DNA of 64,000 nt. It comes from Labia minor (lineage: Eukaryota; Arthropoda; Insecta; Dermaptera; Spongiphoridae). Under the pieces are notes generated by a model. It was not told where the DNA came from. It searched no databases and saw only the letters and a program-made list of their open reading frames with translations. Below are positions 41,975-53,630 of this stretch, in pieces. The stretch is taken from positions 8,171,580 to 8,235,579 of the forward strand of contig OY720344.1 of assembly GCA_963082975.1 (NCBI GenBank), read 5' to 3'. Positions within the stretch are counted from its first letter, which is position 1; each line of letters begins with the position of its first letter. Made by a program: the position numbers and the translations under genes.

Positions 41975-42387
41975 ACAAAAAAAAAATTTTAAAAGTTGAT
42001 TTAAAATGACTAAATTATATTATCTTGGTATTTATTTTTAGTTTAATTACTCAATTATTAATACCTACTATATTTTAAGTGATAAATATCCGACAATGAA
42101 TATAAAATTAATACACCAAAAGTTGATCAATTCATCATACTGATGCATTAAGTAAATATACCAAATTTTATCAAAATCTGTTGAGCCGTTCATGCTGTAC
42201 ACGTCTATACGGACACACAACGGGTAGATAGACAGATGGACAGACAGACAGACGAAATACTTTTTTCTGTTAATAAAATGCACAATTCGTGAAGAAATGT
42301 AAAATCAATAAGAACAGATAATTGTAAAAATCTCCTCATGTGAAATTTAGTGTGAAAACAATCCTTCCCTTCCTATCATCGGTCGGT
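41881..42387 (-). mobile_element. HINE family 2 (H2), copy C, directly abutting copy B and with altered core
   Basis: The stem-loop end GAGCTGTGGTCAGGCACAGA and ACCGACCAACG (41879-41910) starts 6 bp after copy B ends. The core from 41940 to 42110 is replaced by (TA)n and unrelated AT-rich DNA. From 42112 the family sequence resumes (CACCAAAAGTTGATCAATTC) to CATCGGTCGGTAAAAA at 42387. Confidence 0.65.
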
Positions 42388-42392
42388 AAAAA

Positions 42393-43196
42393 AAAAAAAA
42401 GAAAAATAGAATAAAGAATTTAATATACTGATTGAGATAAATTCACTTTCAACAAAATTTTATACATCATTCCAGGGATCTAAGCAATTATATATATATA
42501 CTTATAATGGAAAGAAAAAGTATAATTTTTTCTTCTTTTTACTACTTTCTTGTTGTTTATCTAAAAATTTACCACTGCATCTTCCTTTTTATTTCAATAC
42601 TTAGTGTCATCTTCACTATTATTTTTATACTACTATTATTTTATTATATTATGTTTATTATTAGCTCTTGAATTTTGCAGTTGACATGTCATGATAAATG
42701 GCAAACGACAATAAAATAATTTAAAGTTATTTTGACTACAAAATTATGAAGAGTAAAAAGTATGAAATAACTTTGAAATACTAATATAAAATCAGAAACT
42801 TCAATAGTCATTAAATTTTTTATTTATTTAAATATTAATCATATGATTTCATATTGGTTTATAAATTTTTAAGAAATCATTCATGTTTATATAAATTATT
42901 ATTTATTATTATTTAATATAATAAAAAGTATTTTTCTATAAAAAGTAAATAAATCAGTATTAAAATATTGAAAAACAATTTATGCAAAGATTTATTCTAT
43001 CTATTTGATTTTTTAATGATATTCCAATAAATATGTAATACTTGTATAAAAATTTCTTCCTCTTAACGTTCTAATATAATAATATTGATTATTAATTTAT
43101 AAAATTTTATAATACGAGAAATAAAGATCACTATATATATATATTTATTTATTTATGTTTTTAATGTTGATTTAAAAAAAGATATTAAGGGGCATT
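42393..43196. other. Unassigned AT-rich DNA
   Basis: Nothing recognisable. Confidence 0.45.
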
Positions 43197-43726
43197 CATG
43201 TTTATCAGCGATACACAAACTTTCGGAAATTAAAGGGATTTGGATGAAACTTTGCCAGTGGGTTCGTTTTTTAATCTCAAAGAAACTTTCCTCATGCAAT
43301 ATTTCCTGGTCTCTTCTAATTTACGAGATAAAAAATTATTAAAATTTGCATATGTATCCATTGATATTCTATTTATATACCATGTTATATTTATTTAGCC
43401 ACCAGAGGGCTCCACTAATTTTAGGGTTATTTTTCAGTTAAAAAATTAATTAATTAAATAATTTTCTTATATCCAATCCTAACCGAAAAAACCGAAAATT
43501 GGTGAATAATTGAATAATTAGTGAATTAGTCAATAAACATTACTTAATCGCTGTCATTTCGACGTTAATAACCAGCTAATTTGTCTAATTTAAAATTTTT
43601 TTATCTAGTAAACTAAAAGAGACAGGGCAATAATGCATAAGGAAAGTTTCTTTGGAATTAAAAAAGGAATGCATTGGTAAAGAGTTTCATCCAAATCCTT
43701 GAAAATTAGTTTTTGTAAACAATTAC
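43197..43726. mobile_element. Foldback MITE family FB1, copy 2
   Basis: Left arm GGGATTTGGATGAAACTTTG (43229) and right arm CATCCAAATCCTTGAAAAT (43687) with GTAAACAATTACC at the right terminus. The middle includes ATATGTATCCATTGATATTC, CCAGAGGGCTCCACTAATTT and CGAAAAAACCGAAAA, shared with copy 3. The left terminus has diverged. Confidence 0.6.
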
Positions 43727-44463
43727 CGCTATTTTCTTACTTATTACGAGTATTAGGTTGTTTTAATCAATTATATCTTTACGGTTTGTCTATCCCTGGG
43801 GTATATAAATAAAATTCATATGTCTAGTTTAATCACACATTTCGTTTAGTTTTTCGTTCTCTTCTCTTCATTTAGAATTCGGAAGATAAATGATATTTTT
43901 GATAAATCTTTTATTTACCCTTATAATATGATTCCTGCCTATTTCGGCATTTTTGGTTAAATTTGCCAAGTAAAAAGAATCTTCTTCACAACCCTCCCCC
44001 TCTTTCTCTCTCTCTCTGAAAAAAGCGGCTGGAATAAAAGAATAAAAAAATAAAACTTGCATGACTTTTTGGGGGAAGGTTGCTTTGGGATTTGGCTGTC
44101 AAGATTCCTTTGTTAGATGCCATTTCCCACTCAGTAAAGACTTGGGAAAAGGAATTCACTTTTGCCTACTTGTATAAAAATGCAATGTCAACTTCCTTCA
44201 TGGACAATTTATGTACAATATACAATATACAATGTACTGATAAAAAAAAAGAATTATTTTATATATCTATATATATAATATATAGGTATATTATTTAGTT
44301 ACCTGCTCATAAAAAATATTTTGTTAATTATATTCTAATTAAAATAAAATCGTCGTTATTTGATATATTAATTTTTGTAAATTTTTATGAATTATATTTA
44401 TATTTGATTATTATTAATTAATATATATATATAATCATGAAATAAAAATGATTTTCAAAAAAT
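43727..44463. other. Unassigned DNA
   Basis: At 44060-44220 there is more complex sequence (GGATTTGGCTGTCAAGATTC, AAGACTTGGGAAAAGGAATT) with an open plus-strand frame of about 70 codons that matches no family I know. (CT)n lies at 44003-44019. Confidence 0.3.
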
Positions 44464-44785
44464 CTGGAGTGTCTCCACTCGACTATCTCACAAACTTGAA
44501 TTGGATTAATTAACATATATTATATTAAAATTAAATTTAATTAATAATAAATTATAAATTAAAATGAATAAATAATATTTATTAAACCAGCGCGTGTTTG
44601 GCTCTTTGTTGATGGCACCACGTCACGTGCTGGCGCGAGCTTTGCAATGTTCAAAAATTAATTCCGGTACTTTCAGCGATTCAATCAAGCTGGAATTCTA
44701 TATATAGCAGTTTTATACCATTTTTAATCATGTAAAAAATTATAAAATATACATATATCTTTATTTTTACGGTCACTTTAGAGGA
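44464..44785 (-). mobile_element. HINE family 1 (H1), stem-loop-end fragment
   Basis: From TCTGGAGTGTCTCCACTCGA (44465) through GATGGCACCACGTCACGTGC to CGGTCACTTTAGAGGA (44786), where family similarity stops; the microsatellite and T-run end are missing. Confidence 0.7.
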
Positions 44786-44877
44786 ATGACTTTATCACTT
44801 ATAAATAATTAAATTTAATATAAATAATTAAAAACTTAGTCTATAAAATATCATAATATATAATATAAAATAAATAA

Positions 44878-45524
44878 GTTGACCTGTGGCCAGGTCCGAA
44901 TCGACCGACTGTTTGAAATAAATTAATTTCCAGCTACAGAAACAATTTCAAATAATTTTAATATATCTATTAATGTAATAAAAAACAGATATGGATACAT
45001 AAATAATAAATATAAACATTTTTAATTTTATTTTATTTATAATATATATGCAAGACCAGGCTGTGACGTCATGAATGGCTGGATGACGTCATATAATTTT
45101 AAATCAAGAATAAACTAATAAATATGATTTTTCTCGAGGATAAAACCAATACAAAGTGCATGATTCGTGGTGATATATAACAAAATCTCCTCATGTGAAA
45201 TTTGGTGTGAAAATAACCCTTCCCTTCCTATCGTCGATCGCTAATACTACCACTTCCGGTTTCCGGAATTGCACCAAAAGTTTATCAATTCACCCCACTG
45301 ATGCATTAAGTAAATATAATATAAATTTCATCAAAATCGGTTGAGCCGTTCAGGCTGTACACATCTATACGGACGGACAGACGGACAGACGGACGGACGG
45401 ACAGACATCATGCTAAAAATACTTTTTTCTGTTTAGAAAATGCATGATTCGTGGAGATATGTAAAAATCTCCACATGTGAAATTTGGTGTGAAAACAATA
45501 TCTCCCTTACTATCGTCGGTCGGT
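44878..45524 (-). mobile_element. HINE family 2 (H2), full-length copy D
   Basis: Stem-loop end GTTGACCTGTGGCCAGGTCC at 44878 (GACCT and AGGTC pair), subterminal TCGACCGACTG, TGACGTCAT twice (45064-45092), a GGAC/GACA tract (45374-45405) and the end ATCGTCGGTCGGT at 45524 followed by AAAAA. This copy best shows the terminal stem of the family. Confidence 0.75.
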
Positions 45525-45703
45525 AAAAATTGTTTCTAATGTAATTGTAAAAGAAAATATGTATACATTTATAAATTATATATATAAATCGATAGATTAT
45601 CTATTTCTAATGAAAAACATTCTTTAAATTATTTTCTTTATCAATTTAATTATTAATATATAAAAAATAAATGATATTATATATAATATTTTATAAATGC
45701 AGG
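45525..45703. other. Unassigned AT-rich DNA
   Basis: Spacer between an H2 copy and a possible exon. Confidence 0.4.
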
Positions 45704-45905
45704 AGGGAAACGGGCACAGCCAGAATAATTCGATTGTTTATATGATTGCATTGAAAAGCGATAAGCGACTCGGCCAATTCTTTGAAAAATAATATTAAAA
45801 TAATATAAATAAAAGAAAAGAAAAGAATTGTAATTTTTAGTTTTCATTGAACAGTGAATAGAAAAAGATGCCTAAATTACTGAGTGAACGTTCTAACAGG
45901 TAATT
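45704..45905 (+). CDS. Candidate host exon or exons (unidentified)
   Basis: A GC-raised island after an acceptor-like ATAAATGCAG (45694-45703). In frame it reads EGNGHSQNNSIVYMIALKSD, KRLGQFFEK and TAA (45791-45793), which would be a terminal exon. Alternatively the island is a 5' UTR, since further on ATGCCTAAATTACTGAGTGA (45868) opens MPKLLSERSNR and meets AG|gtaatt at 45899-45900. Neither reading matches a family I recognise and the acceptor tract is weak. I cannot tell whether this is a gene, so the confidence is low. Confidence 0.25.
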
Positions 45906-46214
45906 AACAACTGTTATATTGTATATACCGACTAATAATCCCTTTTTAATTATAAATATTAAATCAAAGTTATTCGTTTAATAAACTTCCTCTAGGAATA
46001 TAATAATTTATTAATTACGATTATAATATTATTTTTCATATTCATAAACTCGTATAGTTATAAAAATACTTTATATACTTCAATTACTTATTACAAGGTG
46101 AATTACAAATGATTTGTATTTGATATTCTTTGAATAATGTAGGAAAAACTAAAATAATGATCAATAATATTATAGTTAGTCATAATATGATAGTTATAAT
46201 TTATAACTACAAAT

Positions 46215-46401
46215 TTTTTAAATGCTCGTGTACCAAATTTCATTATTCTAACTCAAACCGTTTTTGCTTAATCTTGTCTACACACACACACACAGACAGA
46301 CATTTTTCTCACCCTTAGTGAAAATGACGTATGGACCTTCAAAAACGTATAAAAACATCAAAATCTCGACTTCGAAAATTGTTTCACTGGTGAGATAGTA
46401 A
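46215..46401 (-). mobile_element. HINE family 1 (H1), T-run-end fragment
   Basis: Contains ACCAAATTTCATTATTCTAA, CAAACCGTTTTTGC, (AC)n and CATTTTTCTCACCCTTAGTG, ending TGGTGAGATAGTAA at 46401. The stem-loop half is missing. Confidence 0.65.
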
Positions 46402-46794
46402 TAAATAAAATTGTTACATTAATTCATAATTTTACCATTGTATTATTTTAAATATTGAGAATTTGGAATACAATTATTCAAATGTGTTTTCCAATATTCC
46501 AATATTATTTCATCAATAGAAATAGAAACAATACGCGCATTAGAGAAAGAAAATGAAAATGAAACATTTTTCCATTGCATTGAATTTATTTAGGATTAAT
46601 CGTATATAATTATCATTCAATGTCAAATATTGATACTAAAATGTTTAAATACAAATTATCAACCTATAATCTCTATTTAATTAATAATTTTAATTTACTA
46701 GAAAATGTTTAAATATTTAATTACACATTAAATATTATATTTAAATCAATTAAAATATTTTCCTTGATCACAACCCACATTAAAAAAAAAAAAT
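46402..46794. other. Unassigned AT-rich DNA
   Basis: Nothing recognisable. Confidence 0.4.
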
Positions 46795-47395
46795 AGCTGG
46801 AGTGTCTCCACTCGACTATCTCGCAATTTGTATTGGATTAAATAACATAATATATTATATTTAAATTAAATTTAATTAATTATAAATTATAAATAATAAA
46901 TATTAAACCAGCGCATGTTTGGCTTTTTGTTGATGGTACCATGGCACGTGTTGGCGCGTGAGATTTGCAGTGTTAAAAAATTAATTCTGGTACTTTCAGC
47001 GAATCAATAAAGCTGAAATTATATATATAGCAATTTTATACAATTATTAATCATGTGAAAAATTATCAAACATATATCTTTATCTTTACGGTCACTTTAG
47101 AGGAAAAAAAATCAAAACGTTGTAGGTAATGACCCTCTTCCGGTTGAGCTACATTTCTTAAAAGTTGATAGAAAACTACGAATTTTGAATAATGCTCATC
47201 TACCAAATTTCATCATTCTAGCTCAAACGGTTTTTCCGTAATCTTCCTTACATACACACATACATACACACATACACACAGATATTTTTCTCAACCTTAG
47301 TGAAAATGATTCAGGAACCTTCAAAACGTATAAAAACATCAAAATCTCAACATCGAAAATTTTCGTGATCGCAAAACTATCTCTTACGAGATAGT
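46795..47395 (-). mobile_element. HINE family 1 (H1), full-length copy
   Basis: AGCTGGAGTGTCTCCACTCG at 46795, TTGGCGCGTGAGATTTGCAG near 46950, an imperfect (AC)n/(ACAT)n tract at 47252-47282, and ACTATCTCTTACGAGATAGT at 47376-47395 followed by AAAAA. Confidence 0.75.
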
Positions 47396-47931
47396 AAAAA
47401 TATAAAATTTTTTAATTTAACAAAATACTAAAGTAAATTTGTAGTTTAAACATTTCAATTTGCAACGTTGCTTCATTTTTTTTCAATTTATTTGTTTGAT
47501 GTTTTTCTATGCAAACCAAGTTATGAATTTTATAACGTTTTTATTTTTGGAAGTTTTACTAAAAGTTTTATAGCTTGAATAAACTAAATTTTTAAGTTAA
47601 TTACGATATTCATGTGCAGATTGATTATAAAATGTTAATTTAATGTTCTGTACAATCCACAAAATATGAAAACTTTTTTATTATACATAAGTTTAATTCA
47701 TATTTCAAGAGAATATATATATATATATATATATATATACTTTACACTATTACTTAATCTAAGTGATTTTTATTATATATCAGATAATTGAATAATATTA
47801 ATAAATACTATTTAAAATTTTATTTCTTTTCATTGGTGTGTGTGGCTGTTGGTTTTGAATTTTTAAGATTATTTTTCTTCTCTTTATTCACAATAATTTA
47901 CCTTTCTTTAATGATCTTTTTACAATCTCGC
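47396..47931. other. Unassigned AT-rich DNA with (TA)n
   Basis: (TA)n at 47713-47740; no other feature. Confidence 0.4.
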
Positions 47932-48779
47932 TAGAGATAGTATTGCGATCTCCAAAATTTTGGCCCTGAGTCATTTTCACTAATTGTAAGGTTGAATAAA
48001 TGTCTGTCTGTGTGTGTGTGTGTCTGTGTGTAGACAAGATTACGCAAAAACGATTTGAGTTAGAATAATTAAATTTGGTACACGGGCATTATTCAAAATT
48101 TGTAGTTTTCTATCAACTTTTGAGAAATGTAGCTCATCCGGAAGAGGATCATTGCCTACAACGTTTTCATTATTTTTCCTCATAAACTGACCGTAAAAAT
48201 AAAGATATATGATTGAAAGTTTTTCACATGATTAAAATTTGTATAAAACTCCAATCTCGTATATAGAATTTCAGCATGATTGAATCGCTGAAAGTATCGG
48301 GATTACTTTTTTAAATTTTGACTTAAAATGAAGGTAAAGGTTTTATTTACGTTGAAAAAAATCAAAACAATGTTGAAATTATTTGATTGCCTTCTTATTA
48401 CAATTAAATGTTATTGTTTGCGCATGGCTCCAACATTTGTTGGCAAATTTTAAATTTGCCACTCCCTTCCTTCATAATTTTTAATTTAAAAAAAATTGTA
48501 TTGTGTATATATTATTGTGTGTATATATTATTAATAGATTGTTGTGGACAAAATATCAAAAGGAAATCTGATTTAATTATTATAATTTTTTAAAGAAGAA
48601 AAATAAGGGATGAAAAAGGAAATTTTCTAGGTCTTTTCAGTTATTAGTGAAAATTATGTTCAAAACCTTAAATTCTATGTCATCGGATAGAATAAAATTT
48701 TAATTAATTTTCAAATAAAGGAAAAAGGTTGATTATCCATTTCAAATTTGAGAGATAGTCGGGCGGAGGCACTCCAGAT
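47932..48779 (+). mobile_element. HINE family 1 (H1), copy with inserted core
   Basis: Starts ATCTCGCTAGAGATAGTATT (47935), has (TG)n at 48007-48031 and family sequence to about 48310 (GAATCGCTGAAAGTATC), and ends GAGATAGTCGGGCGGAGGC then ACTCCAG at 48778. About 420 bp of unrelated AT-rich DNA (48320-48740) replaces the inner block. Confidence 0.65.
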
Positions 48780-49367
48780 TTTTTTAATCTATCAACAAAA
48801 TTTTTATATTATCGCTTTATGTTAATCAGAGAGTGTGAATGATCATTTATATAAATATTCATTTCTATATACCAATTATGAAATAAAAAAAAGATTTATC
48901 ATCGTTAGTATATAAAAACAAAAGCTGTCTAAGCTTATTCAATATTTTACATTCTCAGAGAGATAAAATCAATCAAATTAGAGGAGAGTAAAAAGAAAAA
49001 AAAGAGTAGAAAAAGAGAGGAAAGTAGAATACATAAAAAAGAACAATGCTAAATCTACGGGATTGTGAATAATTGTGAGTGGTGAGATATTATAATTTAT
49101 ATATCTATCTACCCACCTACACGTCAATTTATTTCTCATTTTCATAATACATTCCCTCCCTCTCCTTTCCAATTGATAATAATTTACAAAAAAAAAAAAA
49201 ACAAAATCTGATGGAAATTTATAAAAGAAATAAATGTTATAGATATACGTACGTATATAGTATGTAATAAATAAACCAATATGTGAATGAATGATAAAAT
49301 ATATGTATCATATTTATTTGGAGATAGCTATTTACTACAATAATACTCATACATTTACTTATACATA
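48780..49367. other. Unassigned AT-rich DNA
   Basis: A-rich and AT-rich sequence without features. Confidence 0.4.
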
Positions 49368-49490
49368 TCTCGCCAGTGATATAATTGCGATCACGAAAAT
49401 TTTTGATGTCGAGATTTTGATGTTTTTATACGTTTTGAAGGTCCCTGAGTCATTTTCATTAAGATTGAGAAAAATGTCTGTGTGTGTGTG
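49368..49490 (+). mobile_element. HINE family 1 (H1), T-run-end fragment cut by a mariner
   Basis: ATCTCGCCAGTGATATAATT, GATCACGAAAATTTTTGATG and (TG)n to 49493, where the sequence changes to the mariner copy. The mariner probably inserted in, or the element broke at, the microsatellite. Confidence 0.65.
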
Positions 49491-49496
49491 TGTTTG

Positions 49497-49985
49497 GATT
49501 AAAAATTATTTTATTTTTCCACATAATCTCCTTTGAGCTCGATACACTTTGTCCAACTTTTCTCTAATTTTTTTTATCCCTTCCAAAAAATAAAATTTGT
49601 CAAGGATATAAAAATAGGTATTTGTTTGTGAGAAGATTTCATCGTTGGAGATAAATCTCTTTCCGCCAAACAATTTCTTCAAGTTTGGAAACAAGAAATA
49701 GTCACTCGGGGCTAAATCCGGAGAATATGGCGGATGAGGGAGCAATTCGTATCCCAATTCATGGAGTTTCATGGAAATTCACTTTTTTCCATTTTCTTCT
49801 CCAATCACGAGGTAGTCTGCTAATAATGGATGTCAGACAAAGACTAAAACACCCAGCTGGTTCAAATTTCAACCGGAGTCAGCTGATAGTTACCTACTGG
49901 CAGGTGGAGTGTTGCCATTTCATTTAAGAGACGGGAAATCCACAAAGTTACGGACTTCTTGACGTGGCTTTGTACATAACAAGAT
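49497..49985 (-). mobile_element. Mariner transposon, strongly deleted
   Basis: On the minus strand a 5' leader (GAATTTGAACCAGCTGGGTG in the reverse reading near 49860) leads to MEKSEF (49777 region), the usual start of irritans/mellifera-type mariner transposases. This is joined directly to KLHELGYELLPHPPYSPDLA, PSDYFLFPNLKK (third catalytic Asp), FISNDEI and a degenerate C-terminus. So nearly the whole DDE core is deleted. The plus-strand open frame at 49685-49927 is a shadow. Confidence 0.8.
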
Positions 49986-51234
49986 AAGAATAAATCATGA
50001 AACACACAGATAATTAATGATTATCAAATTAAAAACCGAATTATATCATCAAAAAGATTAAATGTTATCTCTTGCTTTTTTAGTTGTATATACATATAAG
50101 AATATTAAATATTTCATGAATTGGATCTACATACGCTATTATATATATATACATGTATATATGTAAAAATGTATTTGTAATTAGTGATATATAGTACAAA
50201 TCTGATATAAATACCTAATTAAGATTTAGCAAATGAGATAAACTAGTTTTTATTTTTTGTTGCGTGGGATAATGATTTTCTGTAGAAATATAATCTCAAT
50301 CTCTTCCTATTTGATATGTTGATACTATCAGTGGTTGCTACTTCGTAAGATAACATTGCATTTGACTGATAATTATATTATGAAACACAAAGTAGAGCAT
50401 TACTAGTATTAGATTTGGGTCAAAACATGCAGATAATATATATGTATCTCTTTATCAGTTTCTTTTTTAAGAATTATACCGCCTATTTTTGCGTTATTTA
50501 AATCAATCAATTTATAAAAAAAATGATAAACTCTCTTTTTAAATGATATATACCTATAATAATTGATAATTGTATTGAATAAGGATATCAATCCGTGGTT
50601 CATGACTTTAATATTTAATATATCATAAAGTATCTAGAAAAGAAATATCTCATTATAATTTACATATAGATGGAATTAAAACCACAATTAATATATAGAT
50701 TTAATATAAATATTTAAAAATTTATTTTGGTATTATTTTCTTTGCTTAAAGTCTTTTTGTATTTTGTATTATATAGATATTATAGAATATGAACAATAAA
50801 TCTAATTATAAAAAGTTTTTAGTATATCTAATCTAAAAAGAAATATTTTTTTTTCTTCAACTTTTAACTTTTAAGTATTCACTTACTCCTCGTCCCTAAA
50901 AAGTTTTAAATATTATTACTTATAATATTTTTATTTAATATTTAAAATGATTTTTAGATTTCTCTTTTCTATTTTCTAATGTTTTTTTTATGAAAACAAA
51001 TACAAAAAGTAAAAATAAAAAATCTTAATTCGATTCATTAACATATGATCTCAAGAACTAACTACCTTATAAAAATTTAAAAACTTATTTTTTCTTTTTA
51101 TTACTTTTGGATTTTTAATTACTATTTCAAAGACAGAAACTTTCAAAATAAAATAGAAAGAGAATTAATTCTGCAAGTTATTTTGTTCTCTTTTATACTC
51201 TGAAGATATGACAACATTTGTTAGTATGTATGCT
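49986..51234. other. Unassigned AT-rich DNA
   Basis: Over 1.2 kb of AT-rich sequence with no gene or repeat ends that I can support. Confidence 0.5.
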
Positions 51235-51476
51235 GATGTCACCATGGGCAGAGCTCGTGGCTAGAATGGGAAAGGAAAGAATGGCGAAAAATATATTGGT
51301 GGGGAAACCGAGTGGGAAACCAAGGACGAGGTGGGTGAATAATGTGGGGAGGGACGTGAGAGAGATGGGAGAGAGTAGGGATTGGATGGATATGGCTGAG
51401 GATAGGAATACTTGGGAAGTGTGGTTGCTGCGGCCAAGAACTTTCGAGTTCCGTAGAGCCACAGAGAGATGCTAGT
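51235..51476 (+). mobile_element. LINE 3' end fragment (GATA-tailed family), open frame retained
   Basis: The plus-strand frame includes LVARMGKERMAKNILVGKPS, GKPRTRWVNNVGRDVREMGE and SRDWMDMAEDRNTW, the basic GRPRTRW tail typical of this LINE family's ORF2. A 10-aa stretch is missing before KPRTRW relative to the copy at 17878, and the end is out of frame. Confidence 0.75.
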
Positions 51477-52663
51477 GTCTATGTATTAGTCTCAAATAAA
51501 CATATAATAAATATCGAGTTCTAGATTAGAATTACAAAAATAATATAAAATACAAAAAGTATAATAAGTAATTGACAAGAAGTCTCAAGACTCAGTTCGT
51601 CTTCAAAACAAAAAAGCTAATCTACAATAACTTTTTTTTGGAAAATCTATGAAAAGGTCATCTTAAAGGTTTAAACATGCATAAATTTCCAACAATAATA
51701 AATTCAGAGACCCTACATCGATATTCATGCCAAAAGTTAAGGTATAAATAAAAAAAAATATTTGAAGGAGTAAAAATGATATTTAATTTTCAAACCATAC
51801 TTTATATATAAATATATATGAGTTCTAAAACACTATAGAGACCTTTAATTCCAATATCCAAAAAATCTTGAAATATTGCATCGAGAATATTCAGAATAAT
51901 AGAACTAGAATTCGCTTCGGTAAATAAATTTAATAAATAAGATAAGTAATATAACTTAGGCGGCGCGGACGATTTAATTTCGGGGACCTAGTTCTAAGAA
52001 AACAAAATGTTTTCATTTACATATACATTATAATATTAATTCTGAATCACCTTGTATATAATAGGTATATTTTATGTTTTTTTCACATGCCAAATTTATT
52101 TTCTTTTTTTAAATTCTCTTACTTTTGATATTTGAAAAAAATTATCCGCACTCAAAAGCTTCTATGTGATTGAAAAGAAAAATATAATAATTAAATTTGA
52201 CTATTAATTAGATAATATCTTGAATGTTAAATTCTTCTTTTTTGTGTCACCGAGCTCTTACATATTTATTAACAATAATTATGGAAATAATATCCCCTAA
52301 TCTTTAGTAAAAATAATATGTCTGTATAATTTAATTCAATTTTGTCAGATGTTTCTGCTCTTTTGTTATCTTCTATCAATTGATATTTTTTTTTATCCAG
52401 AAAGTTTAAATTTTTAAGAAATTTTTTTCTTTAATTATATTAATTTTTGACTAAATTATATTTTAAAATAAAATATTCACAAAAAGATATCATGTTATTT
52501 TATTTATTAATCAGTATTTAAAAAGAAATTTCATTAAAAAGATAAGAGAGATTCTTTTTTGTTGTTTGGGATAGAGGAAATATAATGGTATTATATTATT
52601 TTCGTATAATCGCGTGTATACGCTTCATATATTTTGGAAAGAAAGTACTTAATGAGATTAGGC

Positions 52664-52697
<34 letters not shown>

Positions 52698-52734
52698 ATA
52701 GTTTACGTTATAACAAATTCGCACTAGTCCCTGA
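51477..52734. other. Unassigned AT-rich DNA
   Basis: No feature apart from (TA)n at 52669-52694 and a short GC patch at 51960-51990. Confidence 0.45.
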
Positions 52735-52890
52735 GTTCATTAATCATTGCATTGTTGAAGAGAGGATAGCTAGACGATGAGGGTGTGTCGTCAGGTGTGC
52801 TGATATGCGAGGCTGATAATCCAGAGCATATGCCAACAAACACGAAGGGAGCACCACGTGTTGCTCGCGCCCTCCGGTGATCCTTAACGC
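52735..52890. other. GC-raised island, unassigned
   Basis: Sequence such as GAGGGTGTGTCGTCAGGTGT and CACGTGTTGCTCGCGCCCTC stands out from the surrounding AT-rich DNA. I see no matching copy, no splice pair and no long frame. It might be a diverged repeat, a regulatory patch or an exon remnant. Confidence 0.25.
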
Positions 52891-53012
52891 GTGGATAATA
52901 TAAAATACATATGATCGTAAATATGGAAATTAATTAATCTTTTTATTAAATTATAACACTTTTTTTTATGTAAGAAATCATTTTAATATGGTAATTTAAG
53001 GTAATAATAAGC

Positions 53013-53630
53013 TGGAGTGTCTCCATTCGACTATCTCGCAAATTTGAATTGGATTAATTAACACATATATTATATTTAAATTAAATTTAATTAATTATAA
53101 ATATAAATTAAACTGTTAAAATTTTATACAAATCCATGACATCACAATTAATCTGAACTATCACCAATAATTTCAATAATAAACTTAAATAAAAATTATT
53201 TCAATAAAAATTAAATTTTATAAAATATATCTGTATCATTTTTTAGTGATATCTCTATATACTTATATATTTATAAATTTTTCATTATGATCTTTGACTA
53301 GAATTTACCTTAAGTTTTCTATCGATCTAATTTAAAAATTCATTAATTGAATTTTATTAAAGGTTAAATAAAATATTAAAAATTATAAGATTCAATTTTC
53401 TTTAAAATATAATTTTTTTTTTAAATGAAAATTATCCTAAATAATTTTAAATTTTAATGAATTTTAGTAATTTAATATTACAGAAATTAAATAATGTCTT
53501 GTCTACATACACACACACATTTTTCTCAACCTTAGTGAAAATGACTCAGGAACCTTCGAAACGTATAAAAAGATCAGAAACTCGACATCGAAAATTTTCG
53601 TGATCGCAATACTATCTCTGGCGAGATAGT
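53013..53630 (-). mobile_element. HINE family 1 (H1), copy with replaced core (part of duplicated block)
   Basis: Stem-loop end at 53013 (AGCTGGAGTGTCTCCATTCG), family sequence to about 53113, then a 380-bp AT-rich insert, then the family resumes at 53497 (TGTCTACATACACACACAC) and ends GGCGAGATAGT at 53630. The insert and everything after it recur at 62574-63050. Confidence 0.7.

Noticed and set aside
44080-44298. 72-codon frame with LLDAISHSVKTWEKEFTF
   Set aside because: No recognised motif, no splice or start context, and it ends in AT-rich low-complexity sequence; recorded only as unassigned DNA.
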